From Ruminococcaceae bacterium UBA5295 (lineage in GTDB: Bacteria; Bacillota; Clostridia; Oscillospirales; Acutalibacteraceae), in NCBI GenBank assembly GCA_002411365.1, contig DHSD01000028.1:1-64000 (forward strand): DNA of 64,000 bases. Reading direction: 5' to 3'. Below, piece by piece: positions 33,006 through 40,986 of this stretch. Both the position numbers and the translations under genes were made by a program. The stretch's first letter is position 1. The number at the start of each line of letters is the position of its first letter. Below the pieces are notes generated by a model, which saw nothing but the letters and a program-made list of their open reading frames with translations, ran no database searches and had not been told where the DNA came from.

Positions 33006-34418
33006 ATGGTTAAAAAAGCAGAAAAATCTGATGTGGAAAAGCTTACAAAAGAGCTTCTTGTCAGCCGCAGAAATGGATGCCAGCAGGTTTCGGACGCTGT
33101 GCTTAAAACCGCCGATAATTACGGCGAAGGATACAAAAAATTTATGAACACGGCAAAGACGGAGCGCGAAACTGTAGCATACGCTGTGGTAAAAGCGGAA
33201 AAAGCAGGATTTGTGCCATTTGAGGCGGGCAAAAAATATAAAGCCGGAGATAAAGTCTATGTGAACAACCGCGGCAAATCAATGATACTTGCCGTAATCG
33301 GCGAAGAAGGATGCCGCAACGGCGTGCGTATTGCCGCTTCCCATATTGATTCGCCGCGCCTTGACCTGAAACCGCACCCGCTGTATGAAAAAGACGACCT
33401 TGCGCTTTTCAAAACGCATTATTACGGCGGCATAAAAAAATATCAGTGGACGACCGTGCCGCTTTCAATGCATGGATGCGTCGTGCTTAAAAACGGCAAA
33501 TCTGTGACCGTGAATATCGGTGAAAAAGAAGGCGACCCGCAATTCTGTGTGACCGACCTGCTTGTGCATCTTGCGGATGACCAGATGAAAAAGTCACTGG
33601 CAAAGGGTGTTTCAGGAGAAAACCTCAATATCCTTATTGGCAGCCGCCCAGTCCGTGCAGATGAGTGCGAAAATTTAGTAAAACTGAATGTAATGAAAAT
33701 CCTTCATAACATATATGGCATAACTGAAGAAGATTTCCTTTCGGCAGATATTGAATTTGTTCCGGCGGCGAAGGCCGTGGATATCGGTTTTGACCGCAGT
33801 ATGATAGGCGCTTATGGCAATGACGACAAAGTTTGTGCATACCCTGCGCTTACTGCCGTGCTTGACGCTAAAAATCCTAAACAGACAATTATAACTGTTC
33901 TTGCCGACCGCGAAGAAATCGGCAGCTATGGCTGCACAGGCCTTAACTCCGAATTCCTGCACTATTTTGTTGCTGACCTCGCTGAGTCTGAAGGGCTTGA
34001 AGCGCGCCACGTTCTGAGCAAGTCAAAATGCCTTTCAGCAGATGTCACCGCAGCGCTTGATCCAACGTACGAAGACGCTTACGACCCAATGAATGCAAAC
34101 TACATCAACAACGGTGTCGGTGTTGCAAAGTACACGGGCGGCCGCGGCAAGAGCGGCACAAGCGAAGCAACAGCTGAATTTGTAGGTGAAATCCGCAGGC
34201 TTTTCGATAAAGAAGGCGTCCTTTGGCAGATAGGCGAGATGGGTAAAGTAGACCTCGGCGGAGGCGGCACTGTGGCTATGTTCATTTCACGCTTAAATGT
34301 AGATGTAGTAGACATCGGCGTGCCTGTGCTCTCTATGCACTCACCGTTTGAAGTTATCTCAAAACTTGACCTTTATATGACTTACAAGGGTATTCTCAGC
34401 TTCTATGAAGCAGATTAA
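33006..34418 (+). CDS. M18 family aminopeptidase
   Basis: The product is 470 residues. It is a zinc aminopeptidase of the M18 (aspartyl/leucyl aminopeptidase I-like) family. Metal ligands and catalytic residues are visible in A-S-H-I-D-S-P-R-L-D-L (near 112-122), A-D-R-E-E-I-G-S (near 300-307) and the late M-H-S-P-F-E (near 447-452). Length is normal for the clostridial branch. AAGGGAG precedes the ATG. A strong terminator follows at 34467. Confidence 0.95.
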   Translation: MVKKAEKSDVEKLTKELLVSRRNGCQQVSDAVLKTADNYGEGYKKFMNTAKTERETVAYAVVKAEKAGFVPFEAGKKYKAGDKVYVNNRGKSMILAVIGEEGCRNGVRIAASHIDSPRLDLKPHPLYEKDDLALFKTHYYGGIKKYQWTTVPLSMHGCVVLKNGKSVTVNIGEKEGDPQFCVTDLLVHLADDQMKKSLAKGVSGENLNILIGSRPVRADECENLVKLNVMKILHNIYGITEEDFLSADIEFVPAAKAVDIGFDRSMIGAYGNDDKVCAYPALTAVLDAKNPKQTIITVLADREEIGSYGCTGLNSEFLHYFVADLAESEGLEARHVLSKSKCLSADVTAALDPTYEDAYDPMNANYINNGVGVAKYTGGRGKSGTSEATAEFVGEIRRLFDKEGVLWQIGEMGKVDLGGGGTVAMFISRLNVDVVDIGVPVLSMHSPFEVISKLDLYMTYKGILSFYEAD

Positions 34419-34466
34419 CAGATTATAAATGCACAAAAATATAGCTGCCCAATAGCGGGTACATGA

Positions 34467-34502
34467 AGATTGACACCAGCCGCGGCTGGTGTCAATCTTT
34501 TT
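34467..34502 (+). terminator. Terminator of the M18 gene
   Basis: A perfect 16-bp palindromic stem (34467-34498) is followed by TTTT. It also shows that the long open frame running back from hydE to 34470 is not a real extension. Confidence 0.93.
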
Positions 34503-34553
34503 AGAGACTGCTGGTTTATGAACCGCCCAACACGGCAGCCGCTTGTCTATAGT

Positions 34554-34582
34554 TTGACAACCGCTTTTGGAAACGCTATAAT
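34554..34582 (+). promoter_or_regulatory. Consensus promoter of the hydE-nfl-hydF cluster
   Basis: TTGACA at 34554-34559 and TATAAT at 34577-34582 are 17 bases apart, a perfect match to the sigma-A consensus. It would give strong initiation, so control is more likely downstream in the leader. Confidence 0.92.
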
Positions 34583-34588
34583 TGCTCT

Positions 34589-34757
34589 TAAAGTCTTACT
34601 GAATTTTGTACCTGCCTTTTATATGCAAGCGTGGCATGTACGGAACTGGGCTGCACCTGACCGCAAAGCGCTGCTGAGCGGAAAGAGAATGTTCGGGCAC
34701 CATTGCTTTAAACCGATACAAATCCCTTTCTGCTTTAATGCGGGAAGGGATTTTTGC
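34589..34757 (+). promoter_or_regulatory. Candidate riboswitch/attenuator leader before hydE
   Basis: The leader of about 170 bases has several possible helices: 34608-34616 with 34633-34641 (8 of 9 pairs), 34643-34646 with 34691-34694, and 34661-34664 with 34678-34681. It then ends in an intrinsic terminator (AATCCCTT 34721-34728 with AAGGGATT 34745-34752, then T). The 3' arm of that terminator holds the GAAGGGA ribosome-binding site of hydE, so one structure could block both transcription and translation. I do not recognise the aptamer class. Confidence 0.65.
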
Positions 34758-34760
34758 TTT

Positions 34761-35879
34761 ATGTTGTGGAGCTGCTGCAATTTGGAAATGGACAAAAACT
34801 CTTTGCTCAAGTTTTCGGATTATCTCAACACGGTTTCCGAAAGCGAACTTGCAGAAGATATACATTACTTCCTCTATGAGGCCAGGCTGCCTGAACTTTT
34901 GGCCTTGCAAAGCTGCGCGGAAAATCTGCGGGAAACGTATTACGGCAGAAAGATTTATTTCCGCGGCCTCATAGAATTTTCGAGCTACTGCAAAAACAAC
35001 TGTTATTACTGCGGGTTGCAGAGGGACAATAAAAAAGCGCGGAGGTACAGGCTTAGCGAAGGCGATATCATGCAGTGCTGCGAAGAAGGCCACAGGCTTG
35101 GCTTTCGCACGTTTGTGCTCCAAAGCGGGGAAGATATGTTTTTCACAGATAAACGCCTGTGCAGAATAATATCGGGAATTAAAGGACGCTTTCCAGACAG
35201 CGCCGTTACGCTTTCGATAGGCGAGAGAAGCCGTGCATCGTACCAGCGGTTGTACGATGCGGGGGCAGACCGCTACCTTCTGAGGCATGAAACGGCTGAC
35301 GAATCCCATTACAGGAAGCTGCACGCGCCGGAGATGAGCCTTAAAAACAGAATGCAGTGCCTATACGATTTAAAGGATATCGGCTATCAGGTAGGCGCGG
35401 GTTTTATGGTTGATTCTCCTTACCAGACATGTGAGACGCTGGCGGAAGACTTTATCTTCATGCGCAGCCTCAGGCCGGAGATGGTAGGCATAGGGCCTTT
35501 CATACCGCATAAAGATACGCGCTTTGCCGGCTACTGCCATCCGCAGGCAAGGCACACTGTAATCCTGCTTGCGATGATACGTTGCCTGCTGCCTAAAGTG
35601 CTGCTTCCCGCAACTACGGCGTTGGGCACCATAGATCCGTTTGGGCGCGAGAAAGGGTTCCGCGCAGGCGCAAATGTCGTTATGCCTAACCTTTCGCCGA
35701 AAGAGCATCGCAAAGACTACAGCCTGTATGACAACAAAATCTGCACGGGTGAAGAAGCGGCGGAATGTTGCGGGTGCCTCTCGCGCAGGATAAGAAATGC
35801 GGGTTTTATACCTGACTTTTCGCGCGGCGATTTTATCGGGTGGAAGCGCAGAGAACCTGCTGGCAGCAAGAACTTTTAG
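34761..35879 (+). CDS. hydE: HydE-like radical SAM protein ([FeFe]-hydrogenase maturase family)
   Basis: The product is 372 residues. HydE is a radical SAM enzyme that builds a mononuclear iron carbonyl-cyanide intermediate for the H-cluster. The radical SAM triad C-x3-C-x2-C is S-Y-C-K-N-N-C-Y-Y-C (C77, C81, C84). L-Q-S-G-E-D, the S-x-G-E-R-S region and the late GIGPFIPHKDT motif match HydE. A second Cys set (ICTGEEAAECCGC near 335-347) corresponds to the extra cluster site of HydE. ATG 34761 follows GAAGGGA at 10 bases; ATG 34788 is possible. A leader RNA with terminator precedes it. Nitrogenase-like genes follow before hydF, so a specialised HydE paralogue cannot be excluded. Confidence 0.9.
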   Translation: MLWSCCNLEMDKNSLLKFSDYLNTVSESELAEDIHYFLYEARLPELLALQSCAENLRETYYGRKIYFRGLIEFSSYCKNNCYYCGLQRDNKKARRYRLSEGDIMQCCEEGHRLGFRTFVLQSGEDMFFTDKRLCRIISGIKGRFPDSAVTLSIGERSRASYQRLYDAGADRYLLRHETADESHYRKLHAPEMSLKNRMQCLYDLKDIGYQVGAGFMVDSPYQTCETLAEDFIFMRSLRPEMVGIGPFIPHKDTRFAGYCHPQARHTVILLAMIRCLLPKVLLPATTALGTIDPFGREKGFRAGANVVMPNLSPKEHRKDYSLYDNKICTGEEAAECCGCLSRRIRNAGFIPDFSRGDFIGWKRREPAGSKNF

Positions 35880-35950
35880 CCTGTATGTGAAAAAGATGCA
35901 GCAATTTATCTGCTGCTTTTATCGGCATACTTTTTTCTGGAGGAATGACA

Positions 35951-36208
35951 ATGAAAACGCGCATAGCGATAATTGGGATAATTGTAGAAGATGTAGATTC
36001 AGTGGGGACGCTGAACACACTGCTTCACCAGTATGCCAGCTATATAATCGGGCGCATGGGCATACCATACCGTGAAAAGCACGTGAATATTATCAGTATA
36101 GCCATTGATGCGCCGCAGGACGTGATAAGTGCGCTTTCAGGCAAAATCGGCAGGCTCCACGGTGTAAGCACAAAAACAGCTTATTCAGGAGTCGTAACTG
36201 AAGAATAA
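35951..36208 (+). CDS. TM1266-type putative regulator of the iron-hydrogenase system
   Basis: The product is 85 residues. It has a ferredoxin-like (ACT-like) fold pattern: two strand-helix-strand units with [11 protein letters not shown] near the start and [12 protein letters not shown] in the middle, as in TM1266 proteins that accompany hydE/F/G. It has no DNA-binding helix pair, so it may sense a ligand or bind a partner. ATG 35951 is preferred over 35945 because GGAGG ends 7 bases before it. It lies between hydE and the NifH-like gene. Confidence 0.88.
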   Translation: MKTRIAIIGIIVEDVDSVGTLNTLLHQYASYIIGRMGIPYREKHVNIISIAIDAPQDVISALSGKIGRLHGVSTKTAYSGVVTEE

Positions 36209-36269
36209 AACAGATGTTCGCAGCATGCTTTGCCATGGCTGCTTCAGCTTTCCAGCAGGAGGAAAATAT

Positions 36270-37037
36270 ATGGTTAAAATAGCTGTTTATGGAAAAGGCG
36301 GTATCGGCAAATCGACAACCGTTTCGAACCTTTCGGCTGCCCTTGCTGAACGTGGCCTGCGCGTTATGCAGATAGGCTGCGACCCTAAGGCAGACTCGAC
36401 GGTTACACTGCACAGCGGCAGAAAACTGCGGACAGTGCTTGACCTTGTGCGTGAAAAAGGGAATGGCTTTTCCGTGCATGATATGACGGCGATAGGTTAT
36501 CGCGGGATAGTCTGTGTTGAGGCGGGCGGCCCTTCGCCTGGCACTGGGTGTGCGGGTCGCGGAATCATTGCCGCATTGGAGAAACTTAAAGAGAAGGGCG
36601 CTTATGAAACGTATAACCCTGACGTCGTGTTTTACGATGTCCTTGGCGATGTTGTGTGCGGCGGCTTTACAATGCCGATGCGGAACGGGTATGCAGACCA
36701 GGTTTTTATTGTGACGTCAGGCGAGAGCATGGCGCTGCACGCCGCTTCTAACATTGCGCAGGCAGTTTGGAATTTCCGCGGCCGCGGCTATGCAAAGCTT
36801 GGCGGCCTTATACTGAACTGCCGAAAAGTAGAAAGGGAGGATGAAAAAGTGAAGGAACTTGCGGACGATATACATACAGCTATTGTCGGCTCGCTCGATT
36901 TCAGCAAAACGGTGCAGAAAGCGGAAGCACTCGGCAAAACAGTGCTTGAGACTTTTCCGGAAAGCCAAATGGCCGGCGAGTACCGCCGCCTTGCGGAAAA
37001 TGTGATGCGCGCCTGCGGCGGTGAGCTTCCATGCTGA
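36270..37037 (+). CDS. NifH-like ATPase (nitrogenase-like iron protein)
   Basis: The product is 255 residues, slightly shorter than NifH. The dimer holds a [4Fe-4S] cluster and passes electrons to a component-1 partner with ATP hydrolysis. Walker A is GKGGIGKST (9-17). The cluster cysteines are kept: G-C-A-G-R-G with C94, and D-V-V-C-G-G with C130. R97 matches the ADP-ribosylation site of NifH. The switch I region C-D-P-K-A-D-S-T is also intact. ATG 36270 follows CAGGAGG. It overlaps the component-1 gene by 7 bases. With both cysteines present it should be a working reductase and not a ParA-type ATPase. Confidence 0.93.
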   Translation: MVKIAVYGKGGIGKSTTVSNLSAALAERGLRVMQIGCDPKADSTVTLHSGRKLRTVLDLVREKGNGFSVHDMTAIGYRGIVCVEAGGPSPGTGCAGRGIIAALEKLKEKGAYETYNPDVVFYDVLGDVVCGGFTMPMRNGYADQVFIVTSGESMALHAASNIAQAVWNFRGRGYAKLGGLILNCRKVEREDEKVKELADDIHTAIVGSLDFSKTVQKAEALGKTVLETFPESQMAGEYRRLAENVMRACGGELPC

Positions 37038-38365
37038 AACAGATTCATGGGGAATGCGGCATACAGCCGGCCTGTGTGGCTGTGCGTGACGCGAAGTTCC
37101 CGAAGCCATTTCTCCAGCAGCCTGGCCTTGAGTTTTCGTCACCTGCAAGGGGCGTGTGGAACATTGTGCATATAGGCATGCTGCTGCCGCAGGCGCACCT
37201 TATTTTTGTCTGCCCGGAAGGCTGCTTGCGCGGCGTTGTGCAGACGGCTGATGAAATGAACGCTTCAGGCCGACTTTCAACTATAGACGTGCGTGAAAAC
37301 AATGTGCTTGAAGGAAACATCGAGAAGATGATGGTTGACGGTGTGTCTGATATTATTGGCAAGCTGCCGCAGAAGCCGCCTGCGGTGCTTATTTACGCAA
37401 GTTGTACCCACCATTTTATAGGGTGCGACCTTACGGTGGTTTACAAAGCACTTGGAAAAAAATTCCCGGATATAGCTTTCGGTGACTGCTACATGAACCC
37501 AATCATGAGAAAAACCGGTCTGACTCCTGAACAGCTTATGCGCAGGCAGCTTTACAAACTCCTTCAGCCGCGTGAGTTTGACACGAAGAGTGTCAACATC
37601 ATCGGCAACTGCAACCGTACTGACGAGTCGAGTGAGCTTGTGCGCCTTATCCGTGAAAGCGGATATGGTTTAAAGGATATTGTGCTTTGTAAAACATACG
37701 GCGAATACCTGAAGATGGCGGAAAGCCCGCTTAATATCACCATGCTGCCGATTGCGCATGCGGCGGGTGTAGCACTCCAGCGGCGCCTTTCGCAGAAACA
37801 TGTTTACCTGCCGCTTAGCTATTTATATAAAGATATTGAAGACAACCTCAACCGCCTTTCGGATATACTTCATGTGCCTGAGCGCAATTATTCCAAAAAT
37901 ATCGCGCACGCGGAGTCTTCGCTTCACAAAGCAAAAAAAATTATAGGGAACTGCCCTGTGGCAATAGACTATACGGCGACGCCGCGGCCCCTTTCGCTTG
38001 CGCGGCTGCTGTGCGAGCATGGCTTTGCAGTTGCCCGCATTTATGCTGATGAATTTTCCGGAGAAGAAAAAGACGATTTTTTGTGGCTTAAAGAACACTG
38101 TCCGGAAATAGAAGTATGTGCAGTAACAGACCCAAGGATGCGCGTAGCGCCCAACTGCACGGACGGCAAAGTGCTTGCTGTAGGCCAGAAAGCGGCTTAC
38201 TTTACCGGAACGGACAACTTTGTAAACATGGTGGAGGGCGGAGGCATGTATGGCTTTGATGGAATCAGCCGCCTTGCGGGGCTGATGGCTGATGCATTCC
38301 TGCATGAAAAAGATACGAGAAAACTTATACAGATAAAAGGTCTGGGGTGTAACTGCTGCCTATGA
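37031..38365 (+). CDS. Nitrogenase component-1-like protein, subunit 1 (divergent NifD-like)
   Basis: The product is 444 residues. The general component-1 fold is recognisable: G-V-W-N-I-V-H near 41-47, the F-V-C-P-E-G-C loop (C61, C65) where NifD has HGPVGC, and [12 protein letters not shown] (C125) where NifD has ECPIGLIGDD. The first P-cluster Cys of NifD has no counterpart. No equivalent of the FeMo-cofactor Cys275/His442 pair is evident. A V-N-I-I-G-N-C-N segment (near 189-196) matches the second Rossmann-like domain. It ends with a C-N-C-C motif. It overlaps both neighbours and is surely co-expressed with them. It is not NifD, BchN, CfbD or MarD by any motif I can check. The substrate is unknown. 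Confidence 0.88.
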   Translation: MLKQIHGECGIQPACVAVRDAKFPKPFLQQPGLEFSSPARGVWNIVHIGMLLPQAHLIFVCPEGCLRGVVQTADEMNASGRLSTIDVRENNVLEGNIEKMMVDGVSDIIGKLPQKPPAVLIYASCTHHFIGCDLTVVYKALGKKFPDIAFGDCYMNPIMRKTGLTPEQLMRRQLYKLLQPREFDTKSVNIIGNCNRTDESSELVRLIRESGYGLKDIVLCKTYGEYLKMAESPLNITMLPIAHAAGVALQRRLSQKHVYLPLSYLYKDIEDNLNRLSDILHVPERNYSKNIAHAESSLHKAKKIIGNCPVAIDYTATPRPLSLARLLCEHGFAVARIYADEFSGEEKDDFLWLKEHCPEIEVCAVTDPRMRVAPNCTDGKVLAVGQKAAYFTGTDNFVNMVEGGGMYGFDGISRLAGLMADAFLHEKDTRKLIQIKGLGCNCCL

Positions 38366-39513
38366 AACAGACTAAAGTTTTTATTCCTACTTACGCTTCC
38401 GACATTTCCGGTGCGTGCTCGGCTTTGTATGAGCTGGGCGGTATGTCTGTAATGCATGACGCTTCGGGGTGCATGTCCACTTATGCTACACATGACGAGC
38501 CGCGCTGGTATGGCTCGGACAGTATGGTCTTCATTTCAGGGCTTACTGATATGGAAGCAATTATGGGCGATGACGAAAAGCTCGTTAGTGAGATAGCCGA
38601 AACTGCGGAAGAACTGTCACCAAAATTCATCTCAATAAACGGTTCACCAATACCAATGATGATAGGTACGGATTTTCCGGCTATTGCTGCTGAAGTCGAA
38701 AAAAAGACGGGCATACCGTCATTTGGGCTTCCGACAAATGGGATGCACTCCTACCTTAATGGCATAAATATGGCGTTTAAGGCTTTGGCAGAACGTTTTG
38801 TCAAAACGCCTGCTGCCGGTGCAAAAGGCGGCCTTACGGCAAACATCATCGGACTGACACCGCTTGACTTTTCACTTAACGGAAACGCAGAATCGGTAAA
38901 AGAATGGTTGTCGGGAAACGGTATTAAGGTTATAAGCAGCTGGGCCATGGGGAGCAGCCTCAATGATATTGTACGGTCTGCGCAGGCGTCGGTAAACCTT
39001 GTAGTTTCTTACGGCGGTATTGCTGCAGCCAAAGCGCTAAAGGAAAAGTTTGGCACTCCATATGTTGTAGGCATCCCATATGGAAGGCGTTTTTCAGGGA
39101 AACTGCTTTCAGACTTAAAAACAGCTTCGGGCACAGGGAAAAGCATTGTTTCATATGTAACTGGCGAAGGCTCAAAAGAAGCTGATGCGGCGGTTATTGG
39201 GGAAATTGTATCGGCAGGTTCGATTGCATATGCCGTATATGCTGAGACGGGACGGCCGGCAGACGTTATCTGCCCCCTTGAGTGCAGCAGGGAATTTATG
39301 CCGGCAGGCAGTATAGCTGCTGCGGAAGAAGACGAGATAGCGGAATGCCTTGGGCATTATCATACCGTCATAGCAGACCCGCTTTATAGGCCGGTCTGCC
39401 CACATGGCTGCCGCCTGGTTCCTTTGCCTCATATAGCTTTTTCAGGAAGAATGTTTCAGGAAAATATCCCGAATCTCACAGCGGATTTTTATAGCTTCCT
39501 GAATAAGATATAA
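38362..39513 (+). CDS. Nitrogenase component-1-like protein, subunit 2 (divergent NifK-like)
   Basis: The product is 383 residues, shorter than NifK. It has the component-1 pattern S-G-A-C-S-A-L-Y-E-L-G (C19), H-D-A-S-G-C (C37, at the position of the HGSQGC cysteine) and the E-A-I-M-G-D-D-E-K-L motif that matches F-G-G-x-E-K-L. The third conserved cysteine is replaced: N-G-S-P-I-P-M-M-I-G-T-D stands where NifK has a C-x4-IGDD. So only one clear P-cluster ligand remains. ATG 38362 overlaps the upstream stop (ATGA). A heterodimer with the upstream subunit is likely. Its C-terminal half has C-P-L-E-C-S and C-P-H-G-C pairs (near 302-306 and 353-357) that could bind metal. Confidence 0.87.
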   Translation: MKQTKVFIPTYASDISGACSALYELGGMSVMHDASGCMSTYATHDEPRWYGSDSMVFISGLTDMEAIMGDDEKLVSEIAETAEELSPKFISINGSPIPMMIGTDFPAIAAEVEKKTGIPSFGLPTNGMHSYLNGINMAFKALAERFVKTPAAGAKGGLTANIIGLTPLDFSLNGNAESVKEWLSGNGIKVISSWAMGSSLNDIVRSAQASVNLVVSYGGIAAAKALKEKFGTPYVVGIPYGRRFSGKLLSDLKTASGTGKSIVSYVTGEGSKEADAAVIGEIVSAGSIAYAVYAETGRPADVICPLECSREFMPAGSIAAAEEDEIAECLGHYHTVIADPLYRPVCPHGCRLVPLPHIAFSGRMFQENIPNLTADFYSFLNKI

Positions 39514-39621
39514 CCCTCAGCACAGATAGACCATAAAATTCATCGGGAAACCTGTTCGCTTTTTACATGGCTTTTATCAGTAGGTTGCATACACTGGCTG
39601 AACGAAAGGATGAAACTAAAA

Positions 39622-40833
39622 ATGGGATTAAATGACACGCCTTCCGCCGAACGTGTTCACATTGGCTTTTTTGGATGCCGCAATGCGGGAAAATCGAGTG
39701 TAGTCAATGCGGTTACGGGGCAGGACCTCGCAGTTGTTTCAGACAAAAAGGGGACAACTACTGATCCGGTCTATAAGGCAATGGAAATTCTGCCCCTTGG
39801 GCCTGTGGTTGTAATAGATACGCCCGGATTCGACGATACGGGCGAACTCGGCAGTCTGCGCGTAAAAAAGACAAAGCAGGTGATGAACAGGACAGACGCG
39901 GCAATACTTGTTGTAGATGCTGCAGTTGGAATGAATGAAACAGACCGCAGCCTTCTACGCATGTTTAAGGAGAAGCAAATACCTTACCTTATACTATTTA
40001 ATAAGAGCGACCTTTTGCCGTCACATGCGAAAGCGGGCGAAGATGAGATTTATGTGAGCGCGGCAAAAAATGAGGGCATATGGGAGCTTAAGGAAAGAAT
40101 TTCGGCCATGGTGCACCCGGATAATGAAAAGCGCCGTATAATAGGCGATATGCTCCACCCGCTTGATTTTGTTGTGCTTGTAACGCCAATCGATAGTTCT
40201 GCCCCCAAAGGCCGGCTTATACTTCCACAGCAGCAGGCCATACGCGATGTGCTTGACTCAGACGCTACTGCCATTGTAGTTAAAGAATACCAGCTGCACG
40301 ATACGCTGGAGCATCTTGCCAAAAAGCCGGCCATAGTGATTACTGACAGCCAGGCATTTTCAAAAGTTGCAACCGATACGCCACGTGACATACCGCTTAC
40401 GTCTTTTTCCATACTGATGGCGCGCCATAAAGGGTATCTTAAAAGTGCTGTGCATGGTGTGGCGGCAGTAAAAAAACTTAATGACGGCGACACTGTGCTT
40501 ATGGCCGAAGGGTGTACGCATCACCGGCAGTGTGAAGACATCGGCACGGTAAAGATCCCAAAATGGCTGCATGAATTTACAGGGAAGCAAATTAAAATCA
40601 AGACTTGTTCCGGAGCCGATTTTCCAGAAGACCTCTCGCCTTATTCGCTTATAATCCACTGCGGCAGCTGCATGCTTCCGGCGCGCGAAGTGCAGTACAG
40701 GATGCGTTATGCCGAATCCCAGAATGTTCCCATGACTAATTACGGCGTTATTATAGCGTATATGAAAGGCATTCTCGAAAGGAGCCTTGAGATTTTTCCT
40801 GATTTGCTGGATGAGATAAAACAGCAGCAATAA
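39622..40833 (+). CDS. hydF: HydF GTPase scaffold ([FeFe]-hydrogenase maturase)
   Basis: The product is 403 residues. HydF carries the 2Fe precursor made by HydE and HydG to the hydrogenase. The G domain has GCRNAGKSS (18-26), the D-T-P-G-F-D-D switch II motif and N-K-S-D. The C-terminal part has the cluster ligands C-T-H-H and, about 50 residues later, H-C-G-S-C, the CxH...HCxxC signature of HydF. ATG 39622 gives the usual M-x-L-N-D-T-P-S start; ATG 39610 is four codons earlier. It lies 108 bases after the component-1-like gene and is followed by a terminator. Confidence 0.95.
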   Translation: MGLNDTPSAERVHIGFFGCRNAGKSSVVNAVTGQDLAVVSDKKGTTTDPVYKAMEILPLGPVVVIDTPGFDDTGELGSLRVKKTKQVMNRTDAAILVVDAAVGMNETDRSLLRMFKEKQIPYLILFNKSDLLPSHAKAGEDEIYVSAAKNEGIWELKERISAMVHPDNEKRRIIGDMLHPLDFVVLVTPIDSSAPKGRLILPQQQAIRDVLDSDATAIVVKEYQLHDTLEHLAKKPAIVITDSQAFSKVATDTPRDIPLTSFSILMARHKGYLKSAVHGVAAVKKLNDGDTVLMAEGCTHHRQCEDIGTVKIPKWLHEFTGKQIKIKTCSGADFPEDLSPYSLIIHCGSCMLPAREVQYRMRYAESQNVPMTNYGVIIAYMKGILERSLEIFPDLLDEIKQQQ

Positions 40834-40850
40834 ATCATATAAAAATACAG

Positions 40851-40886
40851 GCTGGGCGAAGCAGATGCTGACGCCCAGCTTATTTA
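40851..40886 (+). terminator. Terminator of the hydE-nfl-hydF cluster
   Basis: GCTGGGCG (40851-40858) pairs with CGCCCAGC (40872-40879). TTATTT follows. Confidence 0.85.
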
Positions 40887-40940
40887 TATTGCGCGGCCCG
40901 GCCGGACTGTTGGCGGAGGGGTGTATTTAACACATAAATG

Positions 40941-40949
40941 TGATATAAT
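40941..40949 (+). promoter_or_regulatory. Extended -10 promoter of the flippase gene
   Basis: TGATATAAT (extended -10) lies 38 bases before the start codon. No good -35 box is seen. Confidence 0.6.
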
Positions 40950-40986
40950 GTTTTTCATGCTTTGATTAAAGATATGGAGTAATGAC

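Noticed and set aside
34470..34760. Upstream extension of the hydE frame
   Set aside because: It starts inside the terminator of the previous gene and crosses the promoter and leader RNA.
36270..39513. True nitrogenase (nifHDK) for N2 fixation
   Set aside because: The component-1 proteins lack most cofactor and P-cluster ligands, and no nifB, nifE or nifN is present.
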